Notes under the pieces: generated by a model
Database searches by the model: none
What the model was told of the DNA's origin: nothing
Seen by the model: the letters and a program-made list of their open reading frames with translations, nothing else
In this document: in pieces, positions 55,378 through 64,000 of the stretch
Position numbering within the stretch: the stretch's first letter is position 1
How the letters are laid out: every line of letters starts with the position of its first letter
Position numbers and translations under genes: made by a program
NCBI GenBank assembly: GCA_000733355.1
Contig: JNVV01000034.1
Location: 395,663 to 459,662 of the forward strand
Reading direction: 5' to 3'
Origin: Falciphora oryzae
Taxonomy: Eukaryota > Ascomycota > Sordariomycetes > Magnaporthales > Magnaporthaceae
DNA: 64,000 nt

Positions 55378-57879
55378 ATGCCGCCTCCAAAAGCCGATGA
55401 TGAGAATCCTATGCCGCCTGAAGTCAGCGGGTCCGACCCGTCGGCCCCCCGCAGGTCCAGCAGTGATGGCACCGCAGCCACTGGAGGCACCCAGACCCAT
55501 CGGGCTAAAGTCGGTCGCCAGCCTATGGGCGGACAGGCGGCAGGGGCCGCCACTGTCGCGGCACTTCTCCGCAACCCCCTGACTGGCATGTCCGATCAGG
55601 ATGTGCTCAACGATGCCGACAAGTTTGTTGAGGGGAAGGGCCTGGCGGAGCATCGCGAGGCCTTCCGCAAAGGCGCCCTCCTGGCCAAGGTTCTGAACCA
55701 GGACGACGGCTTTGAGCGCATCGACAGTGTCACCGAGGAGGAGAAGGTCACGTTGCGGCGCGAGGTCTCGAACAGGTGGCACCAGCCTTTCATGCTCTAC
55801 TTCCTGTCAGCTCTCTGTGCCGGCAGCGCCATTGTCCAGGGCATGGACCAGACCGCCGTCAATGGCGCCCAGGTAGGGCAGAAAGTCCCGGTGCCTCCCC
55901 ACGCCGTGCATAAAACACACGCATCCCGTCGATCACAGCTAACTCGTGTTACCATTTTCGTATAGGAATTCTACTACGATACCTTTGGCATAGACGAAAC
56001 TCAACTTGAGCTCCGTGGGCTCCTGAATGGAGCGCCGTACCTCTGTTCGGCTCTCCTTGGCTGCTGGACGAATCCCATCCTCAACAAATGGACAGGCCGC
56101 CGAGGAACTATCTTCATCTCTTGCTTCATCTCCGTCGTTACTGGGTTCTGGATGGCGGCTGCCGACAGGTGAGATCTAATATCACTACCGTGTTATGCGT
56201 AGGGCCGACGCACCTTCCATGATCGGCTAACACGGATCTCTACAGTTGGTACAACCTTCTCATCGCCCGATTTGCCCTGGGATTCGCCATCGGCGCCAAG
56301 TCGAGCACGACGCCTGTATACTCGGCTGAATCGACTCCGAAGACCATTCGTGGTGCACTCACGATGATGTGGCAGATGTGGACAGCCTTCGGTAGGTTGT
56401 CGAACCTAGCTTGCAGCAATCCGGGGTTTGTCATTTGGATACTAACGCTTTGCCCCAGGCATCATGCTTGGCTTCGTCGCATCTGTTGCCTTCCAAAGAA
56501 CTGAAATCTTCGGCGTAAACTCTCAGTGGCGTTGGATGCTTGCCTCGACCTCCATTCCTCCGCTTATTGTCATGGTCCAGGTCTACTTTTGCCCCGAGAG
56601 CCCTAGATGGTAGGTTACAAGCACGTTCAGCCTGGGGATACTGACGGGTGACAATGCTGACCCACGATGTCCTCGGCGGATGTTGATAGGTACATGGAGA
56701 AAGGCAGGTTTGACAAGGCCTTTGGATCAGTCAAGCGTCTCCGGCACCTGGAGTGCCAGGCGGCACGGGACATGTACTACGCGTACAAGCTCCTGGAGAT
56801 TGAACACCAGCAACGCGAGGGCCGCAACCTGTTCAAGGAATTCTTTATGGTGCGCCGCAACCGTCGCGCTGCCCAGTCGTCGTGGTTCGTTATGGTACGC
56901 AACTAGACCTTCGTTCCCTGCAACCCCCATCACAAGGTGTGCGTGCATTCACACTGACAAACTTATTTCTTGCTGCTGCCTGTAGTTTATGCAACAATTC
57001 TGCGGAGTTAACGTCATAGCCTATTATTCGACGGCCATCTTCCAGGAAGCGGGCGCGGACAGGTCGACGGCACTGCTGGCTTCGCTCGGCGGCGGTGCTA
57101 TCAACTTCGTATTCGCCATCCCAGCAATCTACACCATCGATACCTTCGGTCGTCGAAACCTGCTCCTGGCCACGTTTCCCCTCATGTCCGCGTGCCTCTT
57201 CTTCACGGGCTTCTCGTTCTACATGCCGAACCCTGAGGCCGAAGGGGAGTATAACCCCGCACGCCTGGCCATGATCGCGGTTGGCATATACCTTTTCATG
57301 ATGGTCTATAGCCCTGGCGAGGGACCAGTGCCGTTTACATACTCGGCCGAGGCGTTCCCGCTGCACATCCGCGATATCGGCATGAGCAGCGCAACGGCGG
57401 TGACGTGGGGCTTCAACTTTATCATCTCCTTCACGTGGCCACGCCTTGTCGATGCGTACATGCCTACCGGTGCTTTCTGCTGGTACGCTGGCTGGAACAT
57501 AGCAGGCTGGATTTTCGCCTACTTCTTCCTGCCCGAGACCAAGAATCTCACGCTCGAGGAGCTCGACAACGTCTTTGGCGTCCGCAACCGCGACCACGGC
57601 AAGTACTACCTGGACAAGCTGCCCTGGTACATGAGGAAGCACGTGCTGCGCCAGGACGTCGAGCACTTCCCGCCGCTGTACCAGTTTGCCGAAAATCAGG
57701 GGCTCGTCGAGGGCGACGAGGCCAAGAAGTTGGTCGGCGGGACCGATGGCGGCGCGGGCGAGAAGCCGAGGGTCCATGAGAACGAGATGGGCGGCGTCGT
57801 GCAGCACGCGTCCAACATCGGTGTCCCAGCCTCGAGCGAGTCCAGCGGCTTGGGTGACGAGAAAACTACCAGTAACTGA
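55378..57879 (+). CDS. MFS sugar transporter with long N-terminal extension
   Basis: Predicted 697 residues from six exons: 55378-55872, 55966-56168, 56246-56391, 56459-56609, 56690-56894 and 56986-57879. All introns are 67-93 nt, and each join is in phase, for example PESPRW|YMEKGR. A polar N-terminus of about 135 residues precedes TM1, and about 115 residues follow TM12. Both are longer than in most sugar porters. Signatures are GMDQTAVNGAQ in TM1, GRRGTIF, PESPRW, GVNVIAYYSTAIFQEAG, GRRNLLL, YSAEAFPLHIRDIGM and PETKNLTLEELD. It is a proton-coupled sugar or polyol porter of the plasma membrane. The extended tails may serve regulation or sorting. Substrate is unknown. Confidence 0.93.
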
Positions 57880-59436
57880 GGAGGGGCGTGGCGGCCGATC
57901 ATTTGGGCTTCTTCGGTAAATGCAGACTCGTCAGGTGCCCGGTGCCAGGGGTGGATGATGCCACAGGGTATGGCTGACTTGTTGTTGCCCTACTGATGCT
58001 GTTTTATGTTTGGATCCATACTTACGTTCCCCGATATCGTCAACAGAGAGAGACGGACAGGGGCCTATGTGGAAGAGGGTGTTATTGACCACATTATTCA
58101 GATACCCTCGTCAAATATTTTAAATCTCACCATCGTGTCGAATCGGGTGTTGCTCGACTCATTTTCCTCGTGCAATGAATCTACCGCGAGGCCTCGCCAT
58201 TCTAGACTGCGCAGCCGCAAATAGCAATAGAGTTTGAACGAATATACACGCGCATTCGAAACAAGGCTGTCGCGAGAACTGCAAACGAAACGACAGAGAT
58301 GGCAGGGTGTCGTCCGTCGGCATGCCGCGGTTTCGCATGGGGTGTTTGGTTTGCAGTTGTGGCAAAAACATTCCCCCGGGTCCACAGGACAAACCAGAGT
58401 CTAAAAAAGTTTGTCGGGAGATCGAATCTGTTCAGACTTTGCAACTTTCCACCCCCTGATGACGACCCCTGCTCGACCCCGGATGCTGCAAGAATGAGGT
58501 GCATCTCCTGCTCACAGGCGGTGACGATCTCCCGCCAGAGTCCCCTCCTTCAAATCCATGCCGGCGGCCGATAATTGCCCCCACCCCCGAGTCATTGACA
58601 CATATCGGGGACGCCGGACGCCGGCCGGCAGAGGGAGAAGCGACCTTCCACGTCCAGGGGGCTCCCCAATTGCCGGTAATTTATTCTGGACCCCTAGAGG
58701 CGGAAGCGCACGTGGCGCAATGCACCGGACCCGGCGCTCAATTTAGCACATCAGTGATCTCGTTTGCACTCGCGTGCGGCGCTGCCATTTACGGGCTGCT
58801 CAAGAAGCGGCATGTTAATTCGAGAGGGTAGCCGCCGCTGTGTCGGTACGATCGGGGGATTGCCGTCAACGATGGGGACTGTCTGCATAAAGGGGCGACG
58901 GACGAGCTGTCTGGCAGAGCCGAGAAGCAGGCTGGAGGGACCTAGGACCAATGGGCTCGGCACTTGCACCGCTTGGGGCCATTCAGGTCGGGAAAGCCGT
59001 GCATTTTGACCGGTTGAAGAGAGATGCAGCGACTCCAACCTGATAAACACCAGAGGCTTCCAATCAGATGGAAACACGTCGGGCTCGAACGCGTACGCGC
59101 TCGAGAACTGGCAGGAGCTACAGTGCCGCCTGTCCACACGAGGCTGCAGCCACGCGTGCGGGGATGCTGCTTCAAGTTGGGATCAATACATAAGTTGAGG
59201 AACAAACGGTGCGCTACCCCAGAAACCAGCCCAGGGTTTTCCTGGGAAAAGAAAAACGGTGGTCTGTGCAAAGGACGAATTCCCTCGGATTGCCTTCAGC
59301 CTTTCCAGTCGTTCCTTCAATCAACTCGATACATCCTTGGTGTTCCTTGACTTCAACCATAGAACTCCTTGGCAGCGACGCGAGCAGGAATCCAGTGCCA
59401 GCCAACCCAGCAAATAACAACCAACCTGACACCATA
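57880..59436. other. 1.6 kb intergenic region
   Basis: This lies between the MFS stop and the zinc-finger gene. The frame of the zinc-finger gene is open from 59209 but has no ATG before 59437. No other gene is supported. Confidence 0.5.
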
Positions 59437-60247
59437 ATGGGCGCCTCGTGCTGGGATTGCGGCAAGTACTTCCCTTCGGGCTGGGGCGCTGTGAATAATC
59501 ACCAATATTCGACGTCCTGCGCCGAATGCCGCATGTGCTATGACAAGTTTGACGGCCCGAGGAGCCGCCTGGAGCATGAGATCCTGGATCATGCCTATTG
59601 CGGGGACTGCGTCAAGCAGTTTATGAACACCAACAACGCCCGCCAACACCTCAACTCGAAAGCCCACGGCGCCGAGTCGATCAAGTGTCCTCTCTGCAGC
59701 AAGCGGTACACGTCGGCGACAGGCGTCGTTTCCCACCTCGAAGCCGGCGCGTGCCCCAACGCCCAGCACCTGTCGCGCGACGCCCTCTACCGCTTCGTCT
59801 GCAGCCGGGACCCTCGCGGCGTTGTCTCCAAAAAGCTCATCGGCTGGCAGGGCGGGTCGCAGTACGAGGCCTCGGTGCGCACCTGGAACGGCTACGGCTA
59901 CGAGTGCTACTTCTGCCATCGCGAGTTCAATCAGCTCCACAGCCTGAACCAGCATCTCAACTCACCCGCCCGTATGTTACCTACCAGCCAGCCAACCCCC
60001 GCTTTCCCCTCTTTCTTGACCCCACTCCCTCCCCTTTCCTCCGAGGAGCCCCGTCGCTAACAGCAACTTCTGTCCAGACCAGCAGGCATACTACCACTGC
60101 CCCAAGGCAAGCTGCCGCGCCGAGTTCAAGACGCTGGCATCGTTTGTCAACCACCTCGAGAGCGAGTCGTGTGGCTACATGCGATTCAGCCAGGTGCAGA
60201 GCCAGGCGGCGGAGATGATGCGTGGTGGGCGACTGATCGGGTATTGA
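59437..60247 (+). CDS. C2H2 zinc-finger protein with six Cys/His modules
   Basis: Predicted 234 residues from exons 59437-59971 and 60078-60247. The 106-nt intron has donor GTATGT and acceptor CAG, with branch site GCTAAC. Modules in order are: CWDCGKYFPSG...C, CRMCYDKFDGPRSRLEHEILDH, CGDCVKQFMNTNNARQHLNSKAH, CPLCSKRYTSATGVVSHLEAGAC, CYFCHREFNQLHSLNQHLNSPARH and CPKASCRAEFKTLASFVNHLESESC. The last His of the fifth finger is coded by the codon split across the intron, which supports this splice. Several fingers use Cys instead of the final His. Such proteins bind nucleic acid and are common in Sordariomycetes; targets are unknown. The nuclear location is inferred. Confidence 0.88.
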
Positions 60248-62147
60248 TTGGCCCGCTTGAGCATGTCATGCACCTGGTGCACGTGTTTTTGACGCGGTTC
60301 TGGGCTGGGAGCGTTGGACCTAGCAGTGGAAGAAGTAGTTTGGGCTCCCGCCGTGGCGGAACACTACTATATATTCGAGTTCGATGATGAATCGGTGGAC
60401 CACGAAGGGATGCCGATGCGTGAAAAGGCCTGGATAGCACGAACCAACCCAGGCGGAGTGGAGAGCATCATTGTGCCTTTTTCGGGTTGTGAAATCATGA
60501 CGTCCGTGATGTTGCGCCGTCGAGACCTCGCATCATGCCAGAAAAGGGCGTGTGGTCTGTGGCAACCAAGGACACGGGGTGACGGACAGGTAAACTCGCA
60601 CACTCGCAAGGAGCACGGCGGACGCCAACATTGATTTCTGGCCCAAGTGCAGATGGCCGAGGTCGCGGCCCAATCAATCGGCACGGAACCTGCCCGCTAG
60701 TGCTGCTGCCATCGCGGTCGGCTGGGGCGCTAGCGAGAGCTCTCGCGCCTCCCGATGATAACATGAAATGTAATTGATCAGTTCGAGGCTCGGGCGCGCC
60801 GGCAAGGAGCTTGGGCCAGGCGTGCGCCGCGCAGTGCAGTCAATTTCAAGCCTCTGCTGCCCGGTTCGATTGCACCATGGGTTGTTCTTTTCTTGGACAC
60901 GAGATGCAGCCTTTGAGAGAAGTCGCCATCCTGACGCTGGATGAACCGTCCACACGACACACGGCTCGAAACGGGGCAAGAGCCCGGTCCTGCAATGAAT
61001 TGATCACCTTCTATCATTTCGCCAAACACCCCCACCCGCCTGAACGTCTTCCCCTGCGTCTTGCTGGGCTGGGCGATGCAACCCTGCCCTGAATTGGCAG
61101 GGAACCGGGGGCCTTCCAAAAACGGTGGTGCACAGACAGCAAAACAAGTCAACCATGCCAAAGCCCGCCTAGCAGAACCCAGCGCCACGGTATGACATCG
61201 ATCAAAAGGATTCGCAGCAATCTTAACTCTGCGCAAGGGAGCTTCCGGCTTGCTATGCGCAGCTGTTGCTGGGGGCTCGACATCTGATGCTCTGGACTAC
61301 GCGCAAATTGGCACCTGCTCAAGCTGCCTTCCATCACTCGGGCTAAATCGCCGGTGGGGAACCCAACCCTGTCAACGAGCGCATGGGCGACCCCCCGGAA
61401 GCGTGGGGCCCGCCGAGCCCCCCCACAGTCGCAGCACCACCCAATTAACCGTGGGCTTGAGTGTGGCTTCCCCATCGGCGCTGGGCTGGCTGCGTCGGTT
61501 TTCCGGTCTCGTCCGCCACGACTCGAGCAGGGCCGGTTGGCTCGTCTGGCAATTGACTTCGTCTCTTCGTCCATTCTTTTTCTCGTCCCAACCTCCCGTC
61601 CTTTCTTCCATTGCCGTCCCCCGCCCCCCAGCCTCGCAGACAAGAAACGGAGCAGGAGACGTCCCGGTACCAGTCGGTGGATCGATCTTCTCTTCATCAG
61701 GCACAATCCTTCGTTCCTTTTGTGTCCCTCTCTCTTGTCCTTTGGCCTGCGGCGTGTCTTGCCTGGCATCTCCCTCGAACCTCGATCCCAACCGTGTTTC
61801 TTTGCATTGTGCATGGCATCGTGCTCGTGGCAACTTATTCCCGCACATTTATCCACCACTGAAACACCATCCGCTGCAACGGTGCGACGCCCGCCTGTCG
61901 TCCCATCGTTTCCGCTGCCCTTCCGCCGCGCCGCCGCAGTCCAATTGCCGTTCCCTTAAACTTGCCGCACGCCGATCAACGCGTTGCGCGATTCTGCTCC
62001 AAAGAGGCACAGGACGAACACACAGTCGATCGTTTCCTTTTCTGCACGCGCCACAAGCACAAAGCATCCGATCCATTCACGACCCTATACTCCTGAACGA
62101 CGCGATCTCGTTTCCTTCTAGACACTGGAGACTCCGAGACGACCAAG
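60248..62147. other. 1.9 kb upstream region of the small basic protein gene
   Basis: Overlapping open frames on both strands lack support. C/T-rich DNA at about 61555-61650 and 61700-61760 looks like a long 5' leader or leader intron of the gene at 62148. Confidence 0.5.
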
Positions 62148-62546
62148 ATGGCTCCAGGATTCATCGAGCGCATTCAGGCCAAAATCGAGCTCTTCCGGCT
62201 CGAGCAGCGGTACACCAAGCGCCGGAACCGCCGCTCCACCTTCGTCTCCAACGCCGTCTATGTTGACGGCGAGTACGTCTACAACACTCCCACCTCGACA
62301 GGAAGCTCGACCAGCTCGGCCAGCTCACCGTCCCAGGCCTCGCCCACCACCCAGAGCCCCCCGAGGAGGGCCGCCACCGCCGCATTCACCACCGACAGCA
62401 TCCCAGAGACTCCCGCCATGAAGCCTGGCAAGAAGCTCAACCGATTCTCGTCCATGCCCGGGTTCGGGTCGCTTTCCAAGGCGTCGGGTCACCAGACTGC
62501 TGAACAGTGGAGGACAGGCAACGTCAGCGTCTCCGAGGTGCGATGA
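62148..62546 (+). CDS. Small basic Ser/Thr-rich protein, no domain recognised
   Basis: Single exon, 132 residues. The N-terminus is strongly basic and helical (RIQAKIELFRLEQRYTKRRN). It is followed by STFVSNAVYVDGEYVYNTP, a Ser/Thr/Pro-rich disordered stretch with possible phosphosites (SPSQASPTTQSPPRR), and a tail GKKLNRFSSMPGFGSLSKAS. The first 45 residues have the ordered, low-gap character of a conserved motif, while the rest looks fast-evolving. No signal peptide or TM segment is present. The context CCAAGATGGCT is a good fungal start. Codon usage is GC-ending, as in neighbouring genes. Function is unknown. Confidence 0.72.
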   Translation: MAPGFIERIQAKIELFRLEQRYTKRRNRRSTFVSNAVYVDGEYVYNTPTSTGSSTSSASSPSQASPTTQSPPRRAATAAFTTDSIPETPAMKPGKKLNRFSSMPGFGSLSKASGHQTAEQWRTGNVSVSEVR

Positions 62547-63605
62547 ACGGGCTTCCCCGTTTGCCGAGCCGTTCGTCTGGGCGGGCAAGGCTCGGCATCA
62601 AAAGACACGCAAGCGACGCGCCGCGGACGCTTTGGCGGCGACTGCACGTCCGCCGTCGTTTGACAAGTCACGGGGTTTGGACTCGACGTCCATGACATAA
62701 CAACAGCTCGCTAGACACTAGCAACGCTTAGCTCCACCAGACCGTCGCACGGTTAGCCAACATCATTCCCTATTCACGACACACTCTTTTAAAAACATTT
62801 CTTTTCTTGTTCTTTTTCATCTCCGTTTACGCAGTTGTCTCGAGGGACGGGTTCGATTGCCTCGGGTCCAGTCGGCCCTCCCGCCTAGCATAGCATGTTA
62901 TCTTTCTGATTCTGCTAGGGTGTTGGTGGATAGGAGAAAAAGGGGGACGATGGGCAAGAGAGCGCGACACGGCAAGCCTCTCTTTGTCACGTATAGAGAC
63001 TACTGTCATGCGGCCTTTTGAAGCACCTTGTAATTTCTTTTCTTGCTTTTCCTTTCTGTCGACAAAGTTTCATCGCTCCAGGCGTTTTGTGGGAAAGCCG
63101 CAGTTCTGCTCGATAGACTCGGCTCGGGCTCGATCAGTGTATATACCGGGGTTTTTTGTACCTGGTCAGGTGGTGGCATCCACCATGCATCTATCAACTC
63201 CTTATTGCCCACTCCTATGCATCAATCGAGCCAATTACTTCGATCCGTTACCCGCCTCGATGTGCATTTGGCAGCAAGTAAGCAATCGGGTGCAGCAGCC
63301 TGCCGGCAAGAATGGGCAAGACGCTTGCTTCCTCTTTTTTACTGTCGCCTTTTCTTTTCCTTGTTATCATTTCTTTCCTATCTCCTCTTTCCTTCCTCGT
63401 TGCCCTCTCATACCCAACCTCTTCTCTCCTATTCTGCTTCCTCTTTCCTATTTTGTTCCTTTTCCCCTATTTTTCGTCCTTTTCCCTATTCTACCTCCTT
63501 TTTCCTATCCTATTTCCTCTTTCCTATTCCACTTCCTTTTTCTTATCGTTTTTTCCTTTATCTTCCCTCCCCTCTATTTTCGCCCCCTTACCACGTGCCC
63601 ACAAC
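62547..63605. other. Intergenic / HET-gene promoter
   Basis: About 1 kb, which includes the pyrimidine tract listed separately. Other open frames here lack support. Confidence 0.5.
63335..63590 (+). repeat. Long pyrimidine-rich tract upstream of the HET gene
   Basis: Roughly 250 bp made up overwhelmingly of C and T, with irregular units such as TTTCCTATT and CACTTCCTTTTTC. It ends about 15 bp before the HET-gene ATG. CT-rich leaders are common at fungal transcription starts, but this one is unusually long. Confidence 0.8.
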
Positions 63606-64000
63606 ATGCGGTTTCTCAACACGGAGACACTAGCCTTCGAGGAAGTCGAAGTTCCGGAACCCAAGTCCTATGCCATTCTTTCCCATACCTGGGGTGATGG
63701 CGAGGTTACCTTCCGAGACATGGCCGACATCGAACTGGCGAGCCTCAAAGCCGGGTTTGGCAAAATCGCCAAGACCTGCCTGCTCGCCAGGCTAGAGGGT
63801 TACCGCCTTGCGTGGGTCGATACATGTTGCATCGACAAGTCGTCCAGCGCCGAATTGTCCGAGGCTATCAACTCCATGTTCTCCCTGTATGCGGAATCTG
63901 GCAAATGCTTCGTCTATCTCGATGACTACCACAGCGACATCTTTGTCGAGGCCGAATTCGCCGCGTGCAGGTGGTTCACTCGTGGGTGGGCTTTGCAGGA
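63606..64000 (+). CDS. HET-domain protein, N-terminal part (runs off the window)
   Basis: The 131 visible residues start at MRFLNTETLAFEEVEVPEP. Hallmarks are SYAILSHTWGDGEVTFRDM (HET block 1), IAKTCLLARLEGYRLAWVDTCCIDK (block 2), SSAELSEAINSMFSLYAES with CFVYLDDY, and WFTRGWALQ at the very end (block 3). In ascomycetes, HET domains trigger the cell-death reaction of heterokaryon incompatibility. They often form the effector end of NLR-like proteins with NACHT and repeat modules. Whether such modules follow lies beyond the window. No intron is seen in the visible part. The start is preceded by a CT-rich leader. Confidence 0.92.
   Translation, partial: MRFLNTETLAFEEVEVPEPKSYAILSHTWGDGEVTFRDMADIELASLKAGFGKIAKTCLLARLEGYRLAWVDTCCIDKSSSAELSEAINSMFSLYAESGKCFVYLDDYHSDIFVEAEFAACRWFTRGWALQ

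Noticed and set aside
61149..61859. Minus-strand frame of 236 codons upstream of the small basic protein gene
   Set aside because: Arg/Gly-rich translation of C/T-rich leader DNA, with no splice or family support.

Overview
The window is nuclear DNA of a filamentous ascomycete, most likely a Sordariomycete. The evidence is the gene style. Genes are mostly single with 1-6 exons. Introns are short (about 55-160 nt) and begin GTRNGT, with CTAAC/CTGAC-like branch sites before CAG/TAG. Two tRNA genes carry introns after position 37. The families are typically fungal: Zn2Cys6 regulators, HET, DUF7053, SLATT, DUF1996, Ecp2-like and OPT. I cannot name the genus. All splice sites below were read by eye and need transcript support.

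Layout. 0-9 kb: an intron-containing tRNA-Thr, a secreted SurE-like phosphatase, a Zn2Cys6-type regulator and a mitochondrial-looking DUF1479 oxygenase-like protein. 9-19 kb: a DUF7053 protein, a sugar-transporter-like MFS permease and a 605-residue secreted repeat protein. 20-26 kb: a secreted Cys-containing orphan, a DUF1993 protein and a kinase-like protein lacking catalytic residues. 26-38 kb, the most accessory-looking part: a small Cys-rich secreted protein with a frame problem, an intron-containing tRNA-Pro, a membrane protein with a PAN/apple-like ectodomain, a fungal SLATT protein, a secreted DUF1996 protein, an Ecp2-like effector candidate and an OPT oligopeptide transporter. 39-51 kb: an orphan basic protein, a methylglutaconyl-CoA hydratase-like enzyme, a small LEA-like mitochondrial protein, an S28 prolyl peptidase, an SGNH/CE3-like esterase and an AflR-like Zn2Cys6 regulator. 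51-55 kb is a 4.2 kb gene-free stretch. 55-64 kb: a second MFS sugar transporter with an unusually long N-terminus, a six-finger zinc-finger protein, a small basic Ser/Thr-rich protein and the start of a HET-domain gene, which runs off the window edge.

There is no biosynthetic cluster backbone (PKS, NRPS, terpene synthase), although an AflR-like regulator is present. Several products suggest extracellular nutrient acquisition: S28 peptidase, SGNH esterase, OPT, two MFS and the SurE-like phosphatase. Others suggest host or non-self interaction: effector-like secreted proteins, SLATT and HET. The genes do not form an obvious operon-like unit. I found no convincing complete transposon, CRISPR or rRNA gene. 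The items most worth following up are the repeat protein with a cationic amphipathic segment, the SLATT gene and the HET gene, the degenerate kinase, the incomplete zinc cluster, the frame break in the 27.1 kb effector-like gene, and a cluster of perfect palindromes in a gene-free stretch at 25.5-26.8 kb.
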